A stretch of DNA of 64,000 bases from Kribbella pratensis. Its GTDB lineage: Bacteria; Actinomycetota; Actinomycetes; Propionibacteriales; Kribbellaceae. Where the stretch lies: contig NZ_SODU01000001.1 in the NCBI RefSeq assembly GCF_004366075.1, forward strand, positions 2,129,134 to 2,193,133. Reading direction: 5' to 3'. Shown one piece after another: positions 33,301 to 41,373 of the stretch. The translations under genes and the position numbers were made by a program. The notes under the pieces are model-generated. The model was not told where the DNA came from. It saw only the letters and a list, made by a program, of their open reading frames with translations, and did not search any database. The stretch's first letter is position 1; every line of letters starts with the position of its first letter.

Positions 33301-33760
33301 AGCCGGCGGTGTCGGCCGCGGCCGGGGCGTCGGTCGTCGGGGTGGCCGCGGTCTTCTTGGAGGTGCGTTTGCGGGTGGCCTTCTTGGCCGGAGCGGTCGG
33401 CTCGGCCTCGGCGGTGGTCTCCGCCGGGGTCTCCGCGGGCGGCGCGAACAGCTCCGGGAAGGTGTCCTGGGACGCGGCCTTCTTGGTGGTGCGCTTGGCC
33501 GTCTTCTTGGCTGCCGCGGCCTTCTTCGCGGGGGCCGCCGCAGCCTTCTTGGCCGGCGCCTTCTTGGCGGCCGCCTTGGCAGCCGTCTTCTTGGCCGGCT
33601 CAGCGGCCTCAGCGGCCGGCTCAGCGGTCTTCTTCGCGGCGCGCTTACGCGTCGTCGTCGTCTTCTTCGCAGCGGCCGTCTTCGCAGTCTTGCGGGTGGC
33701 GGCGGACTGGGCGGGGGCAGCCGTGCCGGCTGCTTCGGTGGTCGGCTCGTTGTCGAGCAT
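30323..33760 (-). CDS. rne: Ribonuclease E/G with long disordered N- and C-terminal regions
   Basis: The protein has 1145 residues. Roughly residues 1-540 are low-complexity and Ala/Lys/Pro/Glu-rich, with KKTAAKK-type and RRRRR-type tracts. The catalytic region (about 545-980) has the S1 part IGNVYLGRVQNVLPSMEAAF, the RNase H-like DNase-I-like core with VVDVNTGKFTG and IVIDFIDM, and the Zn-link Cys pair in CDHCGGRG. A tail with NNGQ repeats follows. Actinobacterial RNase E keeps its protein- and RNA-binding disorder at both ends, so this is within type. It processes and degrades RNA. It is upstream of rplU in the usual order. Confidence 0.94.
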   Translation of the reverse strand: MLDNEPTTEAAGTAAPAQSAATRKTAKTAAAKKTTTTRKRAAKKTAEPAAEAAEPAKKTAAKAAAKKAPAKKAAAAPAKKAAAAKKTAKRTTKKAASQDTFPELFAPPAETPAETTAEAEPTAPAKKATRKRTSKKTAATPTTDAPAAADTAGSASTGSAPADAAATAGTDEHASTSGAGAAEAPAAKRGSRRRTTKSAAAAADSAAANSAASEAPTTTPDAQTTAPDAAAAVNVETQAEEPSARRTRRRPAAAPVLFQAPTDVPQSDEAATAKTTQPKTGQAKAGQPAQAETAAVDGAAPEPGADEQPTGTRRRRSRRGRDAEARDTAPEATTDDAPQTVSADQADGEADAKPEGRSSRRTRTRTNAETAAKSDDTDETTDADAEAADSSADGQGEDGEEGTRRRRRRRGGRRRRKSGDADGADDSADEQSDDDQDDESEQDTDAQAADSDADAEADTDEDGEAGGSSTRRRRRRRRRKGEDSVASPDDPDETVVRVREPRSKNSANEVTAIEGSTRLEAKKQRRREGRAAGRRRAPIVTEAEFLARRESVERTMVIRSREDVTQIAVSEDNVLVEHYVTTAEQTSLIGNVYLGRVQNVLPSMEAAFIDIGKGRNAVLYAGEVDWATLGGANGPRKIEQVLKSGQSVLVQVTKDPIGHKGARLTNQISLPGRYVVYVPRGGNGGISRKLPDTERNRLKTILKDIVPDEAGVIVRTAAEGASEEELTSDVSRLQTAWEEIDKLSKNGQSPQLLYGEPDLLIRVVRDLFTEDFAKLVVSGDRAYDQVREYVEGVAPHLVERVEKAHSDVFSDYRIDEQIKKALDRKVWLPSGGSLVIDRTEAMTVVDVNTGKFTGSGGNLEETVTKNNLEAAEEIVRQLRLRDIGGIIVIDFIDMVLESNRDLVLRRLVECLGRDRTKHQVAEVTSLGLVQMTRKRIGTGLLEAFSENCDHCGGRGLILHDEPKESRRRDGRNGQNNGQNNGQNNGQNNGNGQDQKPAQAEEGGRKSSRRRRGKGRGDDEQATEPEAPQHNGDAAQKLAQIAAASAKADEQPGEQSGEQSGEQTGGTPEPTGYPVSAGADEHVSPEATGFPAPETASVVSETAEAADAAQNGAPKSTRRRRSSRSRSKTATDSETTEPSELVTTGS

Positions 33761-33915
33761 GTAGTGCGGGTCTCCTCAAGCCCTCCGGCGCATCCGGCGA
33801 CCCCTGTCACGGGTCCGGCGCGGCCACAAGGCGGTCACGGTTCGCCTCACCGGGCCCTCGGATGGTGCACGGGCCGCGGTACGGCGGAAGCCTGCTGGAT
33901 CCGCTCCGCCCGCGC

Positions 33916-34749
33916 TCAGGGCACAGAGGGAGCGGCGGCGTCGCCCTCCGCTGTGTGCGTCTGGCGGGGATCTGCCTGGCCGGTCGCGGTCGCCTGGTTG
34001 GCGTCGCGGTCACGAGCGAGCGGATCTTCCACCGTGCCGGTGTCCGTGGTGAGCGGGCCCTGGGCGAGCCTGGTCAAAAGAGCCGGGCCCGTCACCGGGA
34101 GCGTCGCTACCTCGAGCACGCCGGCGAGAACGTCGTCGGGTCTCACGGCCGGGGTTCCGTGCCGTAACACCACTTGCAGTATCGCACACGCCGCAACCGG
34201 CCCCGGTTCACTCGCGACGGTGAGTCGGAGAACAGCAGCCCGACAGTCGAACGAGCGAACTCCCCGTTTGGTCATGCGCTCGACCAGAATTTCGTCCTGC
34301 TCGAGGAACGTCCGCACCGCCGCGGCGGCCGCCTCGGGATCCGCTCCGGGCAGCGCGATCTGCCACTCACTGGCCTCCAGCCGCTCGGCCAGCGCACCCG
34401 GCCCGGCGACGACCACCTCGAGGACGTCCAGCCCGGGCGGCAGCGCCTCGTCCAGGGCGGCCCGGACCTGATCGGCGTCCCGCTCGTGTGTGAGCGATAT
34501 CTCCAGATACTCCGCCTCGGAGGCGGCCCCGGTCGGCGCGGCACCGGCGTACGAGATCTTCGGGTGCGGGCTGAAACCGTGCGAGAACGCCACCGGGAGC
34601 TCGGCCCGCCGTACGGCGCGCTCGAACGCCCGCTGGAAGTCGCGGTGTGAGGTGAATCGCAGCCGTCCGCGCTTGGCGAACCTCACCCGCAGCTTCTGGA
34701 CCGCGGGGAGCTGCTGCGACGGCGGAGCTTGAACTGGTGGCACGCGCAC
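33916..34749 (-). CDS. TIGR03936 family protein (DUF2344), radical-SAM associated
   Basis: The product is 277 residues from GTG 34749. It has the DUF2344 core: RVRFAKRGRLRFTSHRDFQR, FSHGFSPHPKISYAGAAPTG and LDVLEVVVAG. The C-terminal about 50 residues are Thr/Asp-rich and disordered. The protein normally works with, or is fused to, a B12-binding radical-SAM protein (TIGR03960). That partner is encoded on the same strand, but 16 kb away at 50575-52506, an unusual separation. The biochemical role is unknown; a link to tRNA or ribosome modification is often guessed. Confidence 0.88.
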   Translation of the reverse strand: MRVPPVQAPPSQQLPAVQKLRVRFAKRGRLRFTSHRDFQRAFERAVRRAELPVAFSHGFSPHPKISYAGAAPTGAASEAEYLEISLTHERDADQVRAALDEALPPGLDVLEVVVAGPGALAERLEASEWQIALPGADPEAAAAAVRTFLEQDEILVERMTKRGVRSFDCRAAVLRLTVASEPGPVAACAILQVVLRHGTPAVRPDDVLAGVLEVATLPVTGPALLTRLAQGPLTTDTGTVEDPLARDRDANQATATGQADPRQTHTAEGDAAAPSVP

Positions 34750-34766
34750 AGTCTCTCAGAACCCAC

Positions 34767-35636
34767 TCACTCCGACGGGGCGTACCGCGCCTCCGCCTCG
34801 AAGGCCGGCTCAGCGGCGGCATCGAGCTCGACGTGAACGACGCCACGGAGGTCGTCGAAGACGACGACCTGGCTGCCGTCTACCGGCACCCGGTCGGGCG
34901 ACGTCCGCATCCGCGCCTGTACCTCGTGCGAGCCGGCCGGCGACTCGTACGCGATCGTGACCTCCAACTCGGGGTTGTTCCCGAGCCAGATCGCGACGCG
35001 GCCGAGCTTCACCTGCCCGGCGTACTGGCGCCCGTCCCGTCGCAGTCGTTCGATGGTCGCCTGACGCTGCCGCGCGTGCCGCAGTGCCGACGGCAGCCGA
35101 ACCGCCACGGTGACGGCCCAGAGGCCGGTCACCACCGCCACGACCGCCGAGATGGCGATGGATTCGGTGCCGATTTCGCCGTGGACGGTACGCCGGAGTA
35201 CGTCGGACGGATCGGGCGCGACCGCGGTGGCGGCCGAGATGAAGGCCCCGACGGACATCCCGGCCAGGAGCGGGGCAGAGCGGAGCAGGGACGCCGCACG
35301 CCGCTGCCCGAGCCGCTGGCGTGCGTTCTCGGTCAGGTCGGACGTGACGGCGAGGACCAGGTAGCCCACGACGACAGCTGCCGCGATGCACCAGCCGGCT
35401 GAGATGTGGATGTCGACGGCACAGGTGCTGGCCGGAGCCGACGTCGCGCCACAAAGGGCCGACGTACCCAGCAGGCTCACGGCGCCCCACCCCAGGAAGC
35501 ACAGCAGAACCGAGACCAGCAAGCGTGTCGTCACGCGTCCAGGCCGCGCGCCAGGGGCGAGCCCGGTGATGCGGGCCATCTTGTCGGTGGTCGAGAAGAC
35601 CGGCCGATGGTCCCACCAGTCCGTCGAGTCCTCCAC
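34767..35636 (-). CDS. Membrane protein of unknown function
   Basis: The protein has 289 residues from GTG 35636. Four hydrophobic spans are visible: LLVSVLLCFLGWGAVSLLG, GWCIAAAVVVGYLVLAV, SAPLLAGMSVGAFISAATA and ISAVVAVVTGLWAVTVAV. A cytoplasmic C-terminal domain of about 110 residues follows, beginning with a basic helix (ALRHARQRQATIERLRRDG). It then forms beta-strand-like sequence with a VVVFDDLRGVVHVEL end, reminiscent of domains that check the membrane or bind other proteins. I do not recognise the family. Confidence 0.7.
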   Translation of the reverse strand: MEDSTDWWDHRPVFSTTDKMARITGLAPGARPGRVTTRLLVSVLLCFLGWGAVSLLGTSALCGATSAPASTCAVDIHISAGWCIAAAVVVGYLVLAVTSDLTENARQRLGQRRAASLLRSAPLLAGMSVGAFISAATAVAPDPSDVLRRTVHGEIGTESIAISAVVAVVTGLWAVTVAVRLPSALRHARQRQATIERLRRDGRQYAGQVKLGRVAIWLGNNPELEVTIAYESPAGSHEVQARMRTSPDRVPVDGSQVVVFDDLRGVVHVELDAAAEPAFEAEARYAPSE

Positions 35637-35693
35637 CTGCGCCTCCCCAGGTCGCGATTCGACGAACCGTACCTGGAAATACTGCGAATAATC

Positions 35694-36194
35694 TCAGGGC
35701 TGGGCGGCGGATTTTCCGGTCAGGTAGAGGGCCCAGCCGAGGAGGCCGAACGAGACCAGGGCGAGCAGGGTCCGGGCCAGGTTGAAGGCCACCCACTTCG
35801 CCTCGTCGAACGCCGCGCGGGCTGCCGCGACGTCGATCGTGGCCGGATCACCGGCCGCTTTCAGGGCGTCGTTCAGCGGTACGTTCACCGCCATCGTCAG
35901 GATCATCGAGACCAGGTACAGCACGAACGCGACCGCGATCCACGGCAGCGCCTTCTCCTTGAGGCCGAGCAGCCCCGCGAGCAGCGTGAAGAGCAGTGCG
36001 CCGACGAACCCGAGGCCGAGGAACAGCGGGTTCACGATCGCCCGGTCGACGGCCGTGAACGCCCCGACGAAGGTCCTGTCGTCGGTCTTCGCGAGCCCGG
36101 GCATGAACGCGTTCGCGTAGATCCCGTACACGCCGGCCACCAGGCCCGTCGTCATCGTGGCCGCCATCAACGAGGCCACCCGCAGTCCGTTCAT
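35694..36194 (-). CDS. DUF1772 (anthrone-oxygenase-like) membrane protein
   Basis: This is a 166-residue protein with four membrane spans. The N-terminus has GLVAGVYGIYANAFMPGL, followed by a charged loop (AKTDDRTFVGAF), a span with NPLFLGLGFVGALLF, and the conserved NVPLNDAL after the third span. DUF1772 members include anthrone oxygenases of polyketide pathways and many of unknown role. There are no polyketide genes nearby, so the function is open. The start is ATG 36194. Confidence 0.83.
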   Translation of the reverse strand: MNGLRVASLMAATMTTGLVAGVYGIYANAFMPGLAKTDDRTFVGAFTAVDRAIVNPLFLGLGFVGALLFTLLAGLLGLKEKALPWIAVAFVLYLVSMILTMAVNVPLNDALKAAGDPATIDVAAARAAFDEAKWVAFNLARTLLALVSFGLLGWALYLTGKSAAQP

Positions 36195-36295
36195 CTCACT
36201 CCTTCGGTACGGCGGGAACTCCCCGCACCGAGAAAGTTAGAAGATCCCGATCGCCGGGAACATGTCGGCGAAACTCACCTGCATGTCCGTCCGGC

Positions 36296-38536
36296 TCAGA
36301 GCCTCGCGCACTGACCGGAACGTGGCCCGGAGACCTGGTTCGGCGCCTGCAGGTTGGTCGGTGCCGGGGTGTTGGCCGAGCAGCTGAGCGGACCGTTGAC
36401 GGTGTTCCCGGCGAGCGTGACCGGGTCGGTCGTGCGGCTACCCGTGACGGACAGCGGAGCCTGGACGGTGCTGCCGACCGCGACCAGGCTGCGGGTGACG
36501 CCGCTCGCGCTGACCGGTCCGCCGATCGTGGAGCGCAGCAGGTGCAGGTCTGCCGCCTGATCGGCACGGACAGGGCCGTTGACGCGCGAGTCGGTGGCGA
36601 CAAGGGATGCGCCCGCGGCGACCACGACGGCGGCGTTGACGGTGGCGTTGGTCAGGCACGTCACGCCCTTACTGAGGTACAGCGGGCGGTCGTGCGTCCC
36701 GGTGAGTGTCGTCGTACAGGCAGGGGCCGGGCGCAGGAGCGTGACGGCGAACCGGCGCGGGTCACCGATGTTGCCGGGGGCATCGATGGCGCGGTACTCG
36801 ACCTGATGACGCCCGTAGCCAGGTGGTACGTCGTCCCACGGAACGATCCGCGGTACGCCGAGTTTTCCGTACACGAGCTGGTCGATTGCGGTCCCCTCGG
36901 CGGTGAACCGGAACGGCGCGGACGCGTCGGTCGGCCAGCCGTAGTAGTTGTACCAACCGTCCCCGTCGACGCGGAACTCCGGTACGACGTACCCCGCGCT
37001 GTTGTCCGTCGCGGCCAGACCCATCGTGAACGCGTCGTTGTAGATGTACTCCGGCCCGCTCGGTTTCTGCACGGTGAGCAGCGGTTTCGACATCGTGGGC
37101 GTCACGACCGGCTGTACGCCGTCGACGTCCCAGCTGAGTGTTTCGGAGCCGGTCTGCGCGGTCAGGGTGTGCCGCCCGGTCAGCTTCAGCGGGGCGAGAT
37201 CGAAGTCGCGATCGTTGCCTGGGTTGTCGACAATCCGACCGTCGACTTTCCACACGATCGCGCCGGCGGACTGCTTGGTCTCGGCGTACACGACCTCGTC
37301 GGCGCCGACCGGATGCTCGGTCGACGTGGACCCGATGAACGTCGGCTCAAACGTTTGTGCAGCCGCTCGAAGGGACGGGTCGACGGTCCACGAACGGGTG
37401 GCCGTCGGCCGTACGGCGGGATCGCGGATGAATTCGGTCGGGTCGACGATCGTCGCGGAAAGCGTGTGCGGCCCGGACGCGAGATCGAGCGTCGACAGGT
37501 CGACGGAACGGGCGTTCGCGGTCGGCAGCGCCGTACCGTCGACGGCCCAGGTGACGTCGAGCTCGTGGTCGACCGGGTGCAGGGTCTGCAGCCAAACGAC
37601 CTGGTCGGGCGCGACCGGTCCGGCCGGGGTGCTGTCCTGGAAGAGGTTCGCCTTGGCGGAGAGGCGCTGGGTCATCCGTTCCCGCGACGGCTGGTCGAAG
37701 TAGTAGCCGAGGGCCTTCATCATCGAGTGCGCACTGGGCCGCCAGACGCCCGAACCGGCGTACATGCCGCCCTCGTACCGGCCGATCGTCCCGCCGGACT
37801 CGGACTTCTCCCCCAGCCAGCGCCACCACTTCTTGTGCTGATCCAGCATTTGCTTCTCGGTGAGCAGCGTGTGGTGGATCGAGGACGGCTCAGGACCGAC
37901 GTACGGCGCACCGCGCTCGCCGCGGGCGTAATAGTCGTATTCGTCCTGCAGCCCGCCGAGCGAGTGACCGAGCTCGTGCGGCGTGATCAGGGCGGACAGC
38001 GCGTTGCCCCCGGACGCCGTGGCGTACGTCCCGCCCGCACCGCCGTACGTGTCACTGTTGCCGATAGCAAGGATCTGCCGGTTGGCGCTCGTGGTCCCCG
38101 GGACGAGGTCGGCGTACTGCGTCGCGGCGGCCTGGCTGACCGTCAGCAGGCGCTGGACGCTGGACGGGTTGCAGCCGCCCCAGAAGCCCATCTGCAGCGG
38201 GGTGTCGCGCTTCGGGTCGGTCAGACCGGGATCGCAGTCGACGCCGGACTCCGGGGACGCGATCTCGACGGCGTACACGTTGACGTAGTTCCGGTACGAC
38301 TTGAACGGCTCGATGCTCCAGAGGATGTTCAGGTGCTTGTCCAGCTGCTCGCGGAACTTCGGCAGTTCGGCCGCCGTGTAGCCGTCGCCCATCACCACCA
38401 GGTTGAACCGCGACGCCGCCGGACCGGTCACCTGGATCGGTACGACGGTCGCGTCCGGGGCGGCCGCTCTCGCGGGCAGGGTCACCAGGACTCCAGCTAG
38501 CAGTGCTAGAACTGCGGTGACGAGCTTCGTGCGCAT
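36296..38536 (-). CDS. Secreted M64-family metallopeptidase (IgA-peptidase-like)
   Basis: ATG 38536 (GGGGGAGAG 5 bases upstream) gives 746 residues. A Sec signal peptide (residues 1-25: RTKLVTAVLALLAGVLVTLPARA) is followed by the M64 core: FNLVVMGDGYTAAELPKF and the zinc motif HELGHSLGGLQDEY near residue 205. The C-terminal part (about 320-745) has immunoglobulin-like domains and a right-handed beta-helix-like tail. The protein should be exported to the wall or medium and cut glycoproteins or cell-wall proteins. The substrate cannot be decided. It stands alone, divergent from plsC. Confidence 0.88.
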   Translation of the reverse strand: MRTKLVTAVLALLAGVLVTLPARAAAPDATVVPIQVTGPAASRFNLVVMGDGYTAAELPKFREQLDKHLNILWSIEPFKSYRNYVNVYAVEIASPESGVDCDPGLTDPKRDTPLQMGFWGGCNPSSVQRLLTVSQAAATQYADLVPGTTSANRQILAIGNSDTYGGAGGTYATASGGNALSALITPHELGHSLGGLQDEYDYYARGERGAPYVGPEPSSIHHTLLTEKQMLDQHKKWWRWLGEKSESGGTIGRYEGGMYAGSGVWRPSAHSMMKALGYYFDQPSRERMTQRLSAKANLFQDSTPAGPVAPDQVVWLQTLHPVDHELDVTWAVDGTALPTANARSVDLSTLDLASGPHTLSATIVDPTEFIRDPAVRPTATRSWTVDPSLRAAAQTFEPTFIGSTSTEHPVGADEVVYAETKQSAGAIVWKVDGRIVDNPGNDRDFDLAPLKLTGRHTLTAQTGSETLSWDVDGVQPVVTPTMSKPLLTVQKPSGPEYIYNDAFTMGLAATDNSAGYVVPEFRVDGDGWYNYYGWPTDASAPFRFTAEGTAIDQLVYGKLGVPRIVPWDDVPPGYGRHQVEYRAIDAPGNIGDPRRFAVTLLRPAPACTTTLTGTHDRPLYLSKGVTCLTNATVNAAVVVAAGASLVATDSRVNGPVRADQAADLHLLRSTIGGPVSASGVTRSLVAVGSTVQAPLSVTGSRTTDPVTLAGNTVNGPLSCSANTPAPTNLQAPNQVSGPRSGQCARL

Positions 38537-38717
38537 GGATCTCTCCCCCACCTGGGCGACGGTGCCGTCAGCAGCTTACGAAGGCCTGCCGCCGAGTGTG
38601 AGGACTTCCCGCGTGGCGACGTACGAGCCAAGCGGGCAATCGTGCGGCATCATGAGGGGTCGGGGAACGCGTGAGGCTGCGTGACCTCTTGCGTGACCTC
38701 TACGGAAGGGACCACCG

Positions 38718-39515
38718 ATGACGGAACCGGCACAGTCGCCGCGGCGGGAGCCGGACCCTGCGGTCGTGGATGCCGGCGACGGCGACGGCAAGGGCATCTA
38801 CTGGGTGCTGAAGAACGTGCTCGTCGGACCGCCGGTGAAGCGGATCTTCCGGCCGAACGTGGTCGGCGCCGAGAACATCCCGGAGACCGGCGCCGCGATC
38901 ATCGCCAGCAACCACCTCTCGTACTCCGACTGGATCTTCATGCCGCTGGTGCTGCGGCGGCGCGTCACGTTCGTGGCGAAGTCCGACTACTTCACCGGGG
39001 CCGGGATCAAGGGCCGGTTCCAGCGCGGGTTCTTCAAGGGCACCGGTCAGGTGCCGATCGACCGGTCCGGCGGGTCGGCGTCCGAGGGCGCGATGCGGGC
39101 CGGGATGAAGGTGCTCGAGCGCGGCGAGCTGTTCGGGATCTACCCGGAGGGCACGCGCTCGCACGACGGGCGGCTGTACAAGGGCCGGACCGGCGTCGCG
39201 CGGCTGGCGCTCGAGGCCAAGGTGCCGGTGATCCCGTGCGGCGTGATCGGGACCGACGTGGTCGCCCCGCCCGGGAAGATCGTCGCGTCGTTCGCCTCGC
39301 CGACCGTGAAGTTCGGTGAGCCGCTGGACTTCTCCCGGTACGAGGGGATGGAGAGCGACCGGCTGATCCTGCGGGCGGTCACCGACGAGATCATGTACAA
39401 GATCATGGAGCTGTCCGGGCAGGAGTACATCGACATGTACGCCACCAAGGCCAAGGCGCTCGAGGGCCGCGCGGTCACCGGGGCACCGGAGAAGGTCCGC
39501 AAGACGGACACCTGA
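38718..39515 (+). CDS. plsC: 1-acyl-sn-glycerol-3-phosphate acyltransferase
   Basis: The product is 265 residues. The acyltransferase motif NHxxxxD is in IIASNHLSYSDW, and the glycerol-phosphate-binding segment is GIYPEGTRSHDGRLYKGRTG. An N-terminal region of about 35 residues precedes the domain. PlsC makes phosphatidic acid by adding the second acyl chain. GGAAGGGACC precedes the ATG at 38718. Two exact copies of GCGTGACCTCT stand just upstream (38679-38689 and 38691-38701) and may be a regulatory or chance feature. The next gene, pheA, runs in the same direction, with 39 bp between. Confidence 0.9.
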   Translation: MTEPAQSPRREPDPAVVDAGDGDGKGIYWVLKNVLVGPPVKRIFRPNVVGAENIPETGAAIIASNHLSYSDWIFMPLVLRRRVTFVAKSDYFTGAGIKGRFQRGFFKGTGQVPIDRSGGSASEGAMRAGMKVLERGELFGIYPEGTRSHDGRLYKGRTGVARLALEAKVPVIPCGVIGTDVVAPPGKIVASFASPTVKFGEPLDFSRYEGMESDRLILRAVTDEIMYKIMELSGQEYIDMYATKAKALEGRAVTGAPEKVRKTDT

Positions 39516-39554
39516 TCCGGTTCGTGAGATCGGGTGGGTCTACTCTGGGAGATC

Positions 39555-40433
39555 GTGGACGGACCGATCGCTTACCAGGGTGAGCCAGGCGCCAACTCGG
39601 CGATGGCGTGCACCGACATGTTCCCGGACCGCGAGCAGTTGCCCTGCACGACGTTCGAGGACGCGCTCGAGGCGGTCAGCAGCGGACGTGCCGGACTCGC
39701 GATGATCCCGGTGGACAACTCGATCGCCGGCCGGGTCGCGGACATCCACCACCTGCTGCCGGAGTCCGGGCTGCACATCGTCGGCGAGTACTTCCTGCCG
39801 ATCCACTTCCAGCTGCTGGGTGTTCCCGGTACGTCGCTCGACCAGATCCGCACGGTCCGCAGCCATGTGCACGCCCTCGGGCAGTGCCGGAAGATCATCC
39901 GTGAGCACGGGTGGTCGACGGTCGTTGCCGACGACACCGCGGGTGCGGCGCGGGAGGTGTCGGAGCTGGGTGATCCGACCGTCGCGTCGCTGTCTCCGCG
40001 GGCCGCGGCCGGGCTGTACGGGCTCGAGACTCTGGCGTCCGACGTCGAGGACGAGCACCACAACACGACGCGCTTCCTGGTCCTGTCCCGCGAACCCGAG
40101 GTCCCGCCGGTAGGGTCCGGGCCGACCATCACGTCGTTCGTGTACCGGGTAAGGAACGTGTCCGCCGCGCTGTACAAGGCCCTCGGCGGCTTCGCGACGA
40201 ACGGCGTCAACATGACCAAGCTGGAGTCGTACCAGCTGGGCGGCATGTTCTTCGCCACCCAGTTCTACGCCGACATCGAAGGCCACCCCGAGGACCCGAA
40301 CGTAGCGCTGGCGCTCGAGGAACTCGCCTTCTTCTCGGTAGAGGTCCGCATCCTCGGCGTCTACCCCGCCAACGAGTTCCGCACCCAAATAGCCGAACCC
40401 GCCGCCAACCGAGCCCTCCGCCCCCACCACTGA
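39555..40433 (+). CDS. pheA: Prephenate dehydratase
   Basis: From GTG 39555 (GGGAG just upstream) the protein is 292 residues. It has IAYQGEPGANSAMA, then VDNSIAGRV and HALGQCRKII. The key TRF of the catalytic site is in HHNTTRFLVLS. A C-terminal ACT domain (about 195-280) has TSFVYRVRNVSAALYKALGGF and the ESYQLGGMFFATQFYADIEG segment that binds Phe. PheA makes phenylpyruvate for phenylalanine synthesis and is inhibited by Phe. The last 31 bases are almost repeated at 40800-40830, bracketing the broken kinase downstream. Confidence 0.94.
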   Translation: MDGPIAYQGEPGANSAMACTDMFPDREQLPCTTFEDALEAVSSGRAGLAMIPVDNSIAGRVADIHHLLPESGLHIVGEYFLPIHFQLLGVPGTSLDQIRTVRSHVHALGQCRKIIREHGWSTVVADDTAGAAREVSELGDPTVASLSPRAAAGLYGLETLASDVEDEHHNTTRFLVLSREPEVPPVGSGPTITSFVYRVRNVSAALYKALGGFATNGVNMTKLESYQLGGMFFATQFYADIEGHPEDPNVALALEELAFFSVEVRILGVYPANEFRTQIAEPAANRALRPHH

Positions 40434-40439
40434 ATGGCT

Positions 40440-40830
40440 TCAGTGCACGACGTGCGCGTGGTGCTGGTCGGTGGACCTCGAATGTCGGGAAGTCGACGGT
40501 TGCCCAGGTTCTGGCAGCGCGACTCGGGTTCGACTACCTGTCCACAGACAAGCTCGGCTCTGCTCGACCACTACGAGCGAATGTGGCCGCAGATCGAGGA
40601 GCTGCAGGTACGACGATCTGCCTGCGGAGGGTCGCTACTTGGTCGACAAGTTCCTCGCCCGGTCGATCGGCTACCAGACGAGAATGCTCGCCCTCGTCGA
40701 ACAACTCGCCCTGAACCGCCTCGACGTCACCGAAGCCCGCTCTCCCGAACAACTCGCCGACGAACTCCTCGGCTCGGTCCAACCGCTCCCTCACCCACCC
40801 GCCAACCGAGCCGTCCGCCCTCACCACTGA
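40440..40830 (+). pseudogene. Broken P-loop kinase
   Basis: RVVLVGG (from about 40459) continues, after a one-base shift at about 40475, as TSNVGKSTVAQVLAARLGFD and DYLSTDKLG, a Walker A kinase start. Further on, DHYERMWPQIEELQ and then RYLVDKFLARSIGYQTRMLA, normally the C-terminus of the same type of kinase, appear in other frames. Pieces between are missing, so at least two breaks exist. The end (NRAVRPHH) is not kinase-like: it copies the pheA 3' end (29 of 31 bases). It is a decayed gene, perhaps inserted next to pheA. Confidence 0.7.
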
Positions 40831-40849
40831 CCCAGCACACCCCACGGTC

Positions 40850-40879
40850 ACTGGGGACAGGCAATTGCCTGTCTCCAGT
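40850..40879. terminator. Bidirectional hairpin between the pheA region and the NUDIX gene
   Basis: ACTGGGGACAGGCAAT and its near-complement form a 30-bp inverted repeat. The central 18 bases GACAGGCAATTGCCTGTC are a perfect palindrome. It stands between convergent genes (stops 40830 and 40904). Confidence 0.72.
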
Positions 40880-40903
40880 CCCCAGCACCTATTCCCAGTT
40901 GGA

Positions 40904-41320
40904 TCAGAGGGCCAAGACGGCCTGTACGACGGGGCTCAGGTGGGTCTTGTCGTCGGTGCTGGTGTCGAACCACCGCCACCCGGCCGTGTCCGGGGAGACG
41001 AGCGTGGACGGTGCGGCCGGTGGGCGGGGTAGGTCGAGGAAGACGCCGCGGTGGTGGAAGTTGATGGGCGCGCCGGTGGAGGTCGTTCGGACGTGAAGGG
41101 CGAAGGGCTTGAAGTGGCCGACCGTCGCCAGGTGCAGGCCGAGCTCTTCCTGGAGTTCGCGTTCGAGGGTGTCCGACCAGGACTCCCCCGGTTCGGGACT
41201 CCCTCCAGGTAGGTCGAGGAGGCCGGTGTACGGGCCCCGGGTCTTGTGGACCAGGAGGATGCGGTCCGCGTCGCGGATGCGGGCGTAGACGCCGAAGTGG
41301 TGCTGCGGTGCCGGGCCCAT
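40904..41320 (-). CDS. NUDIX hydrolase
   Basis: The protein has 138 residues. The Nudix box is complete: GGSPEPGESWSDTLERELQE followed by ELGL, with the metal-binding Glu residues. The N-terminal strand (FGVYARIRDADRILLVHKT) and the YTGLLDLPGG lead into the box. Members hydrolyse nucleoside diphosphates linked to other groups. The substrate is unknown. The start is ATG 41320 and the gene is divergent from the acetyltransferase gene by about 53 bp. Confidence 0.88.
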   Translation of the reverse strand: MGPAPQHHFGVYARIRDADRILLVHKTRGPYTGLLDLPGGSPEPGESWSDTLERELQEELGLHLATVGHFKPFALHVRTTSTGAPINFHHRGVFLDLPRPPAAPSTLVSPDTAGWRWFDTSTDDKTHLSPVVQAVLAL

Positions 41321-41373
41321 CGGGGGATGGTAATTCGCGGGCAGCGGCGGATGGGGCGGCTTAGGGTCGCGGG

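Noticed and set aside
36296..38551. Earlier ATG at 38551 as start of the M64 peptidase
   Set aside because: The GGGGGAGAG ribosome-binding site overlaps those first codons and is well placed for ATG 38536, which also starts the signal peptide directly.
38679..38701. Two GCGTGACCTCT copies as a confirmed operator
   Set aside because: Only one short pair, no regulator gene adjacent and no inverted symmetry; left as a note in the plsC entry.
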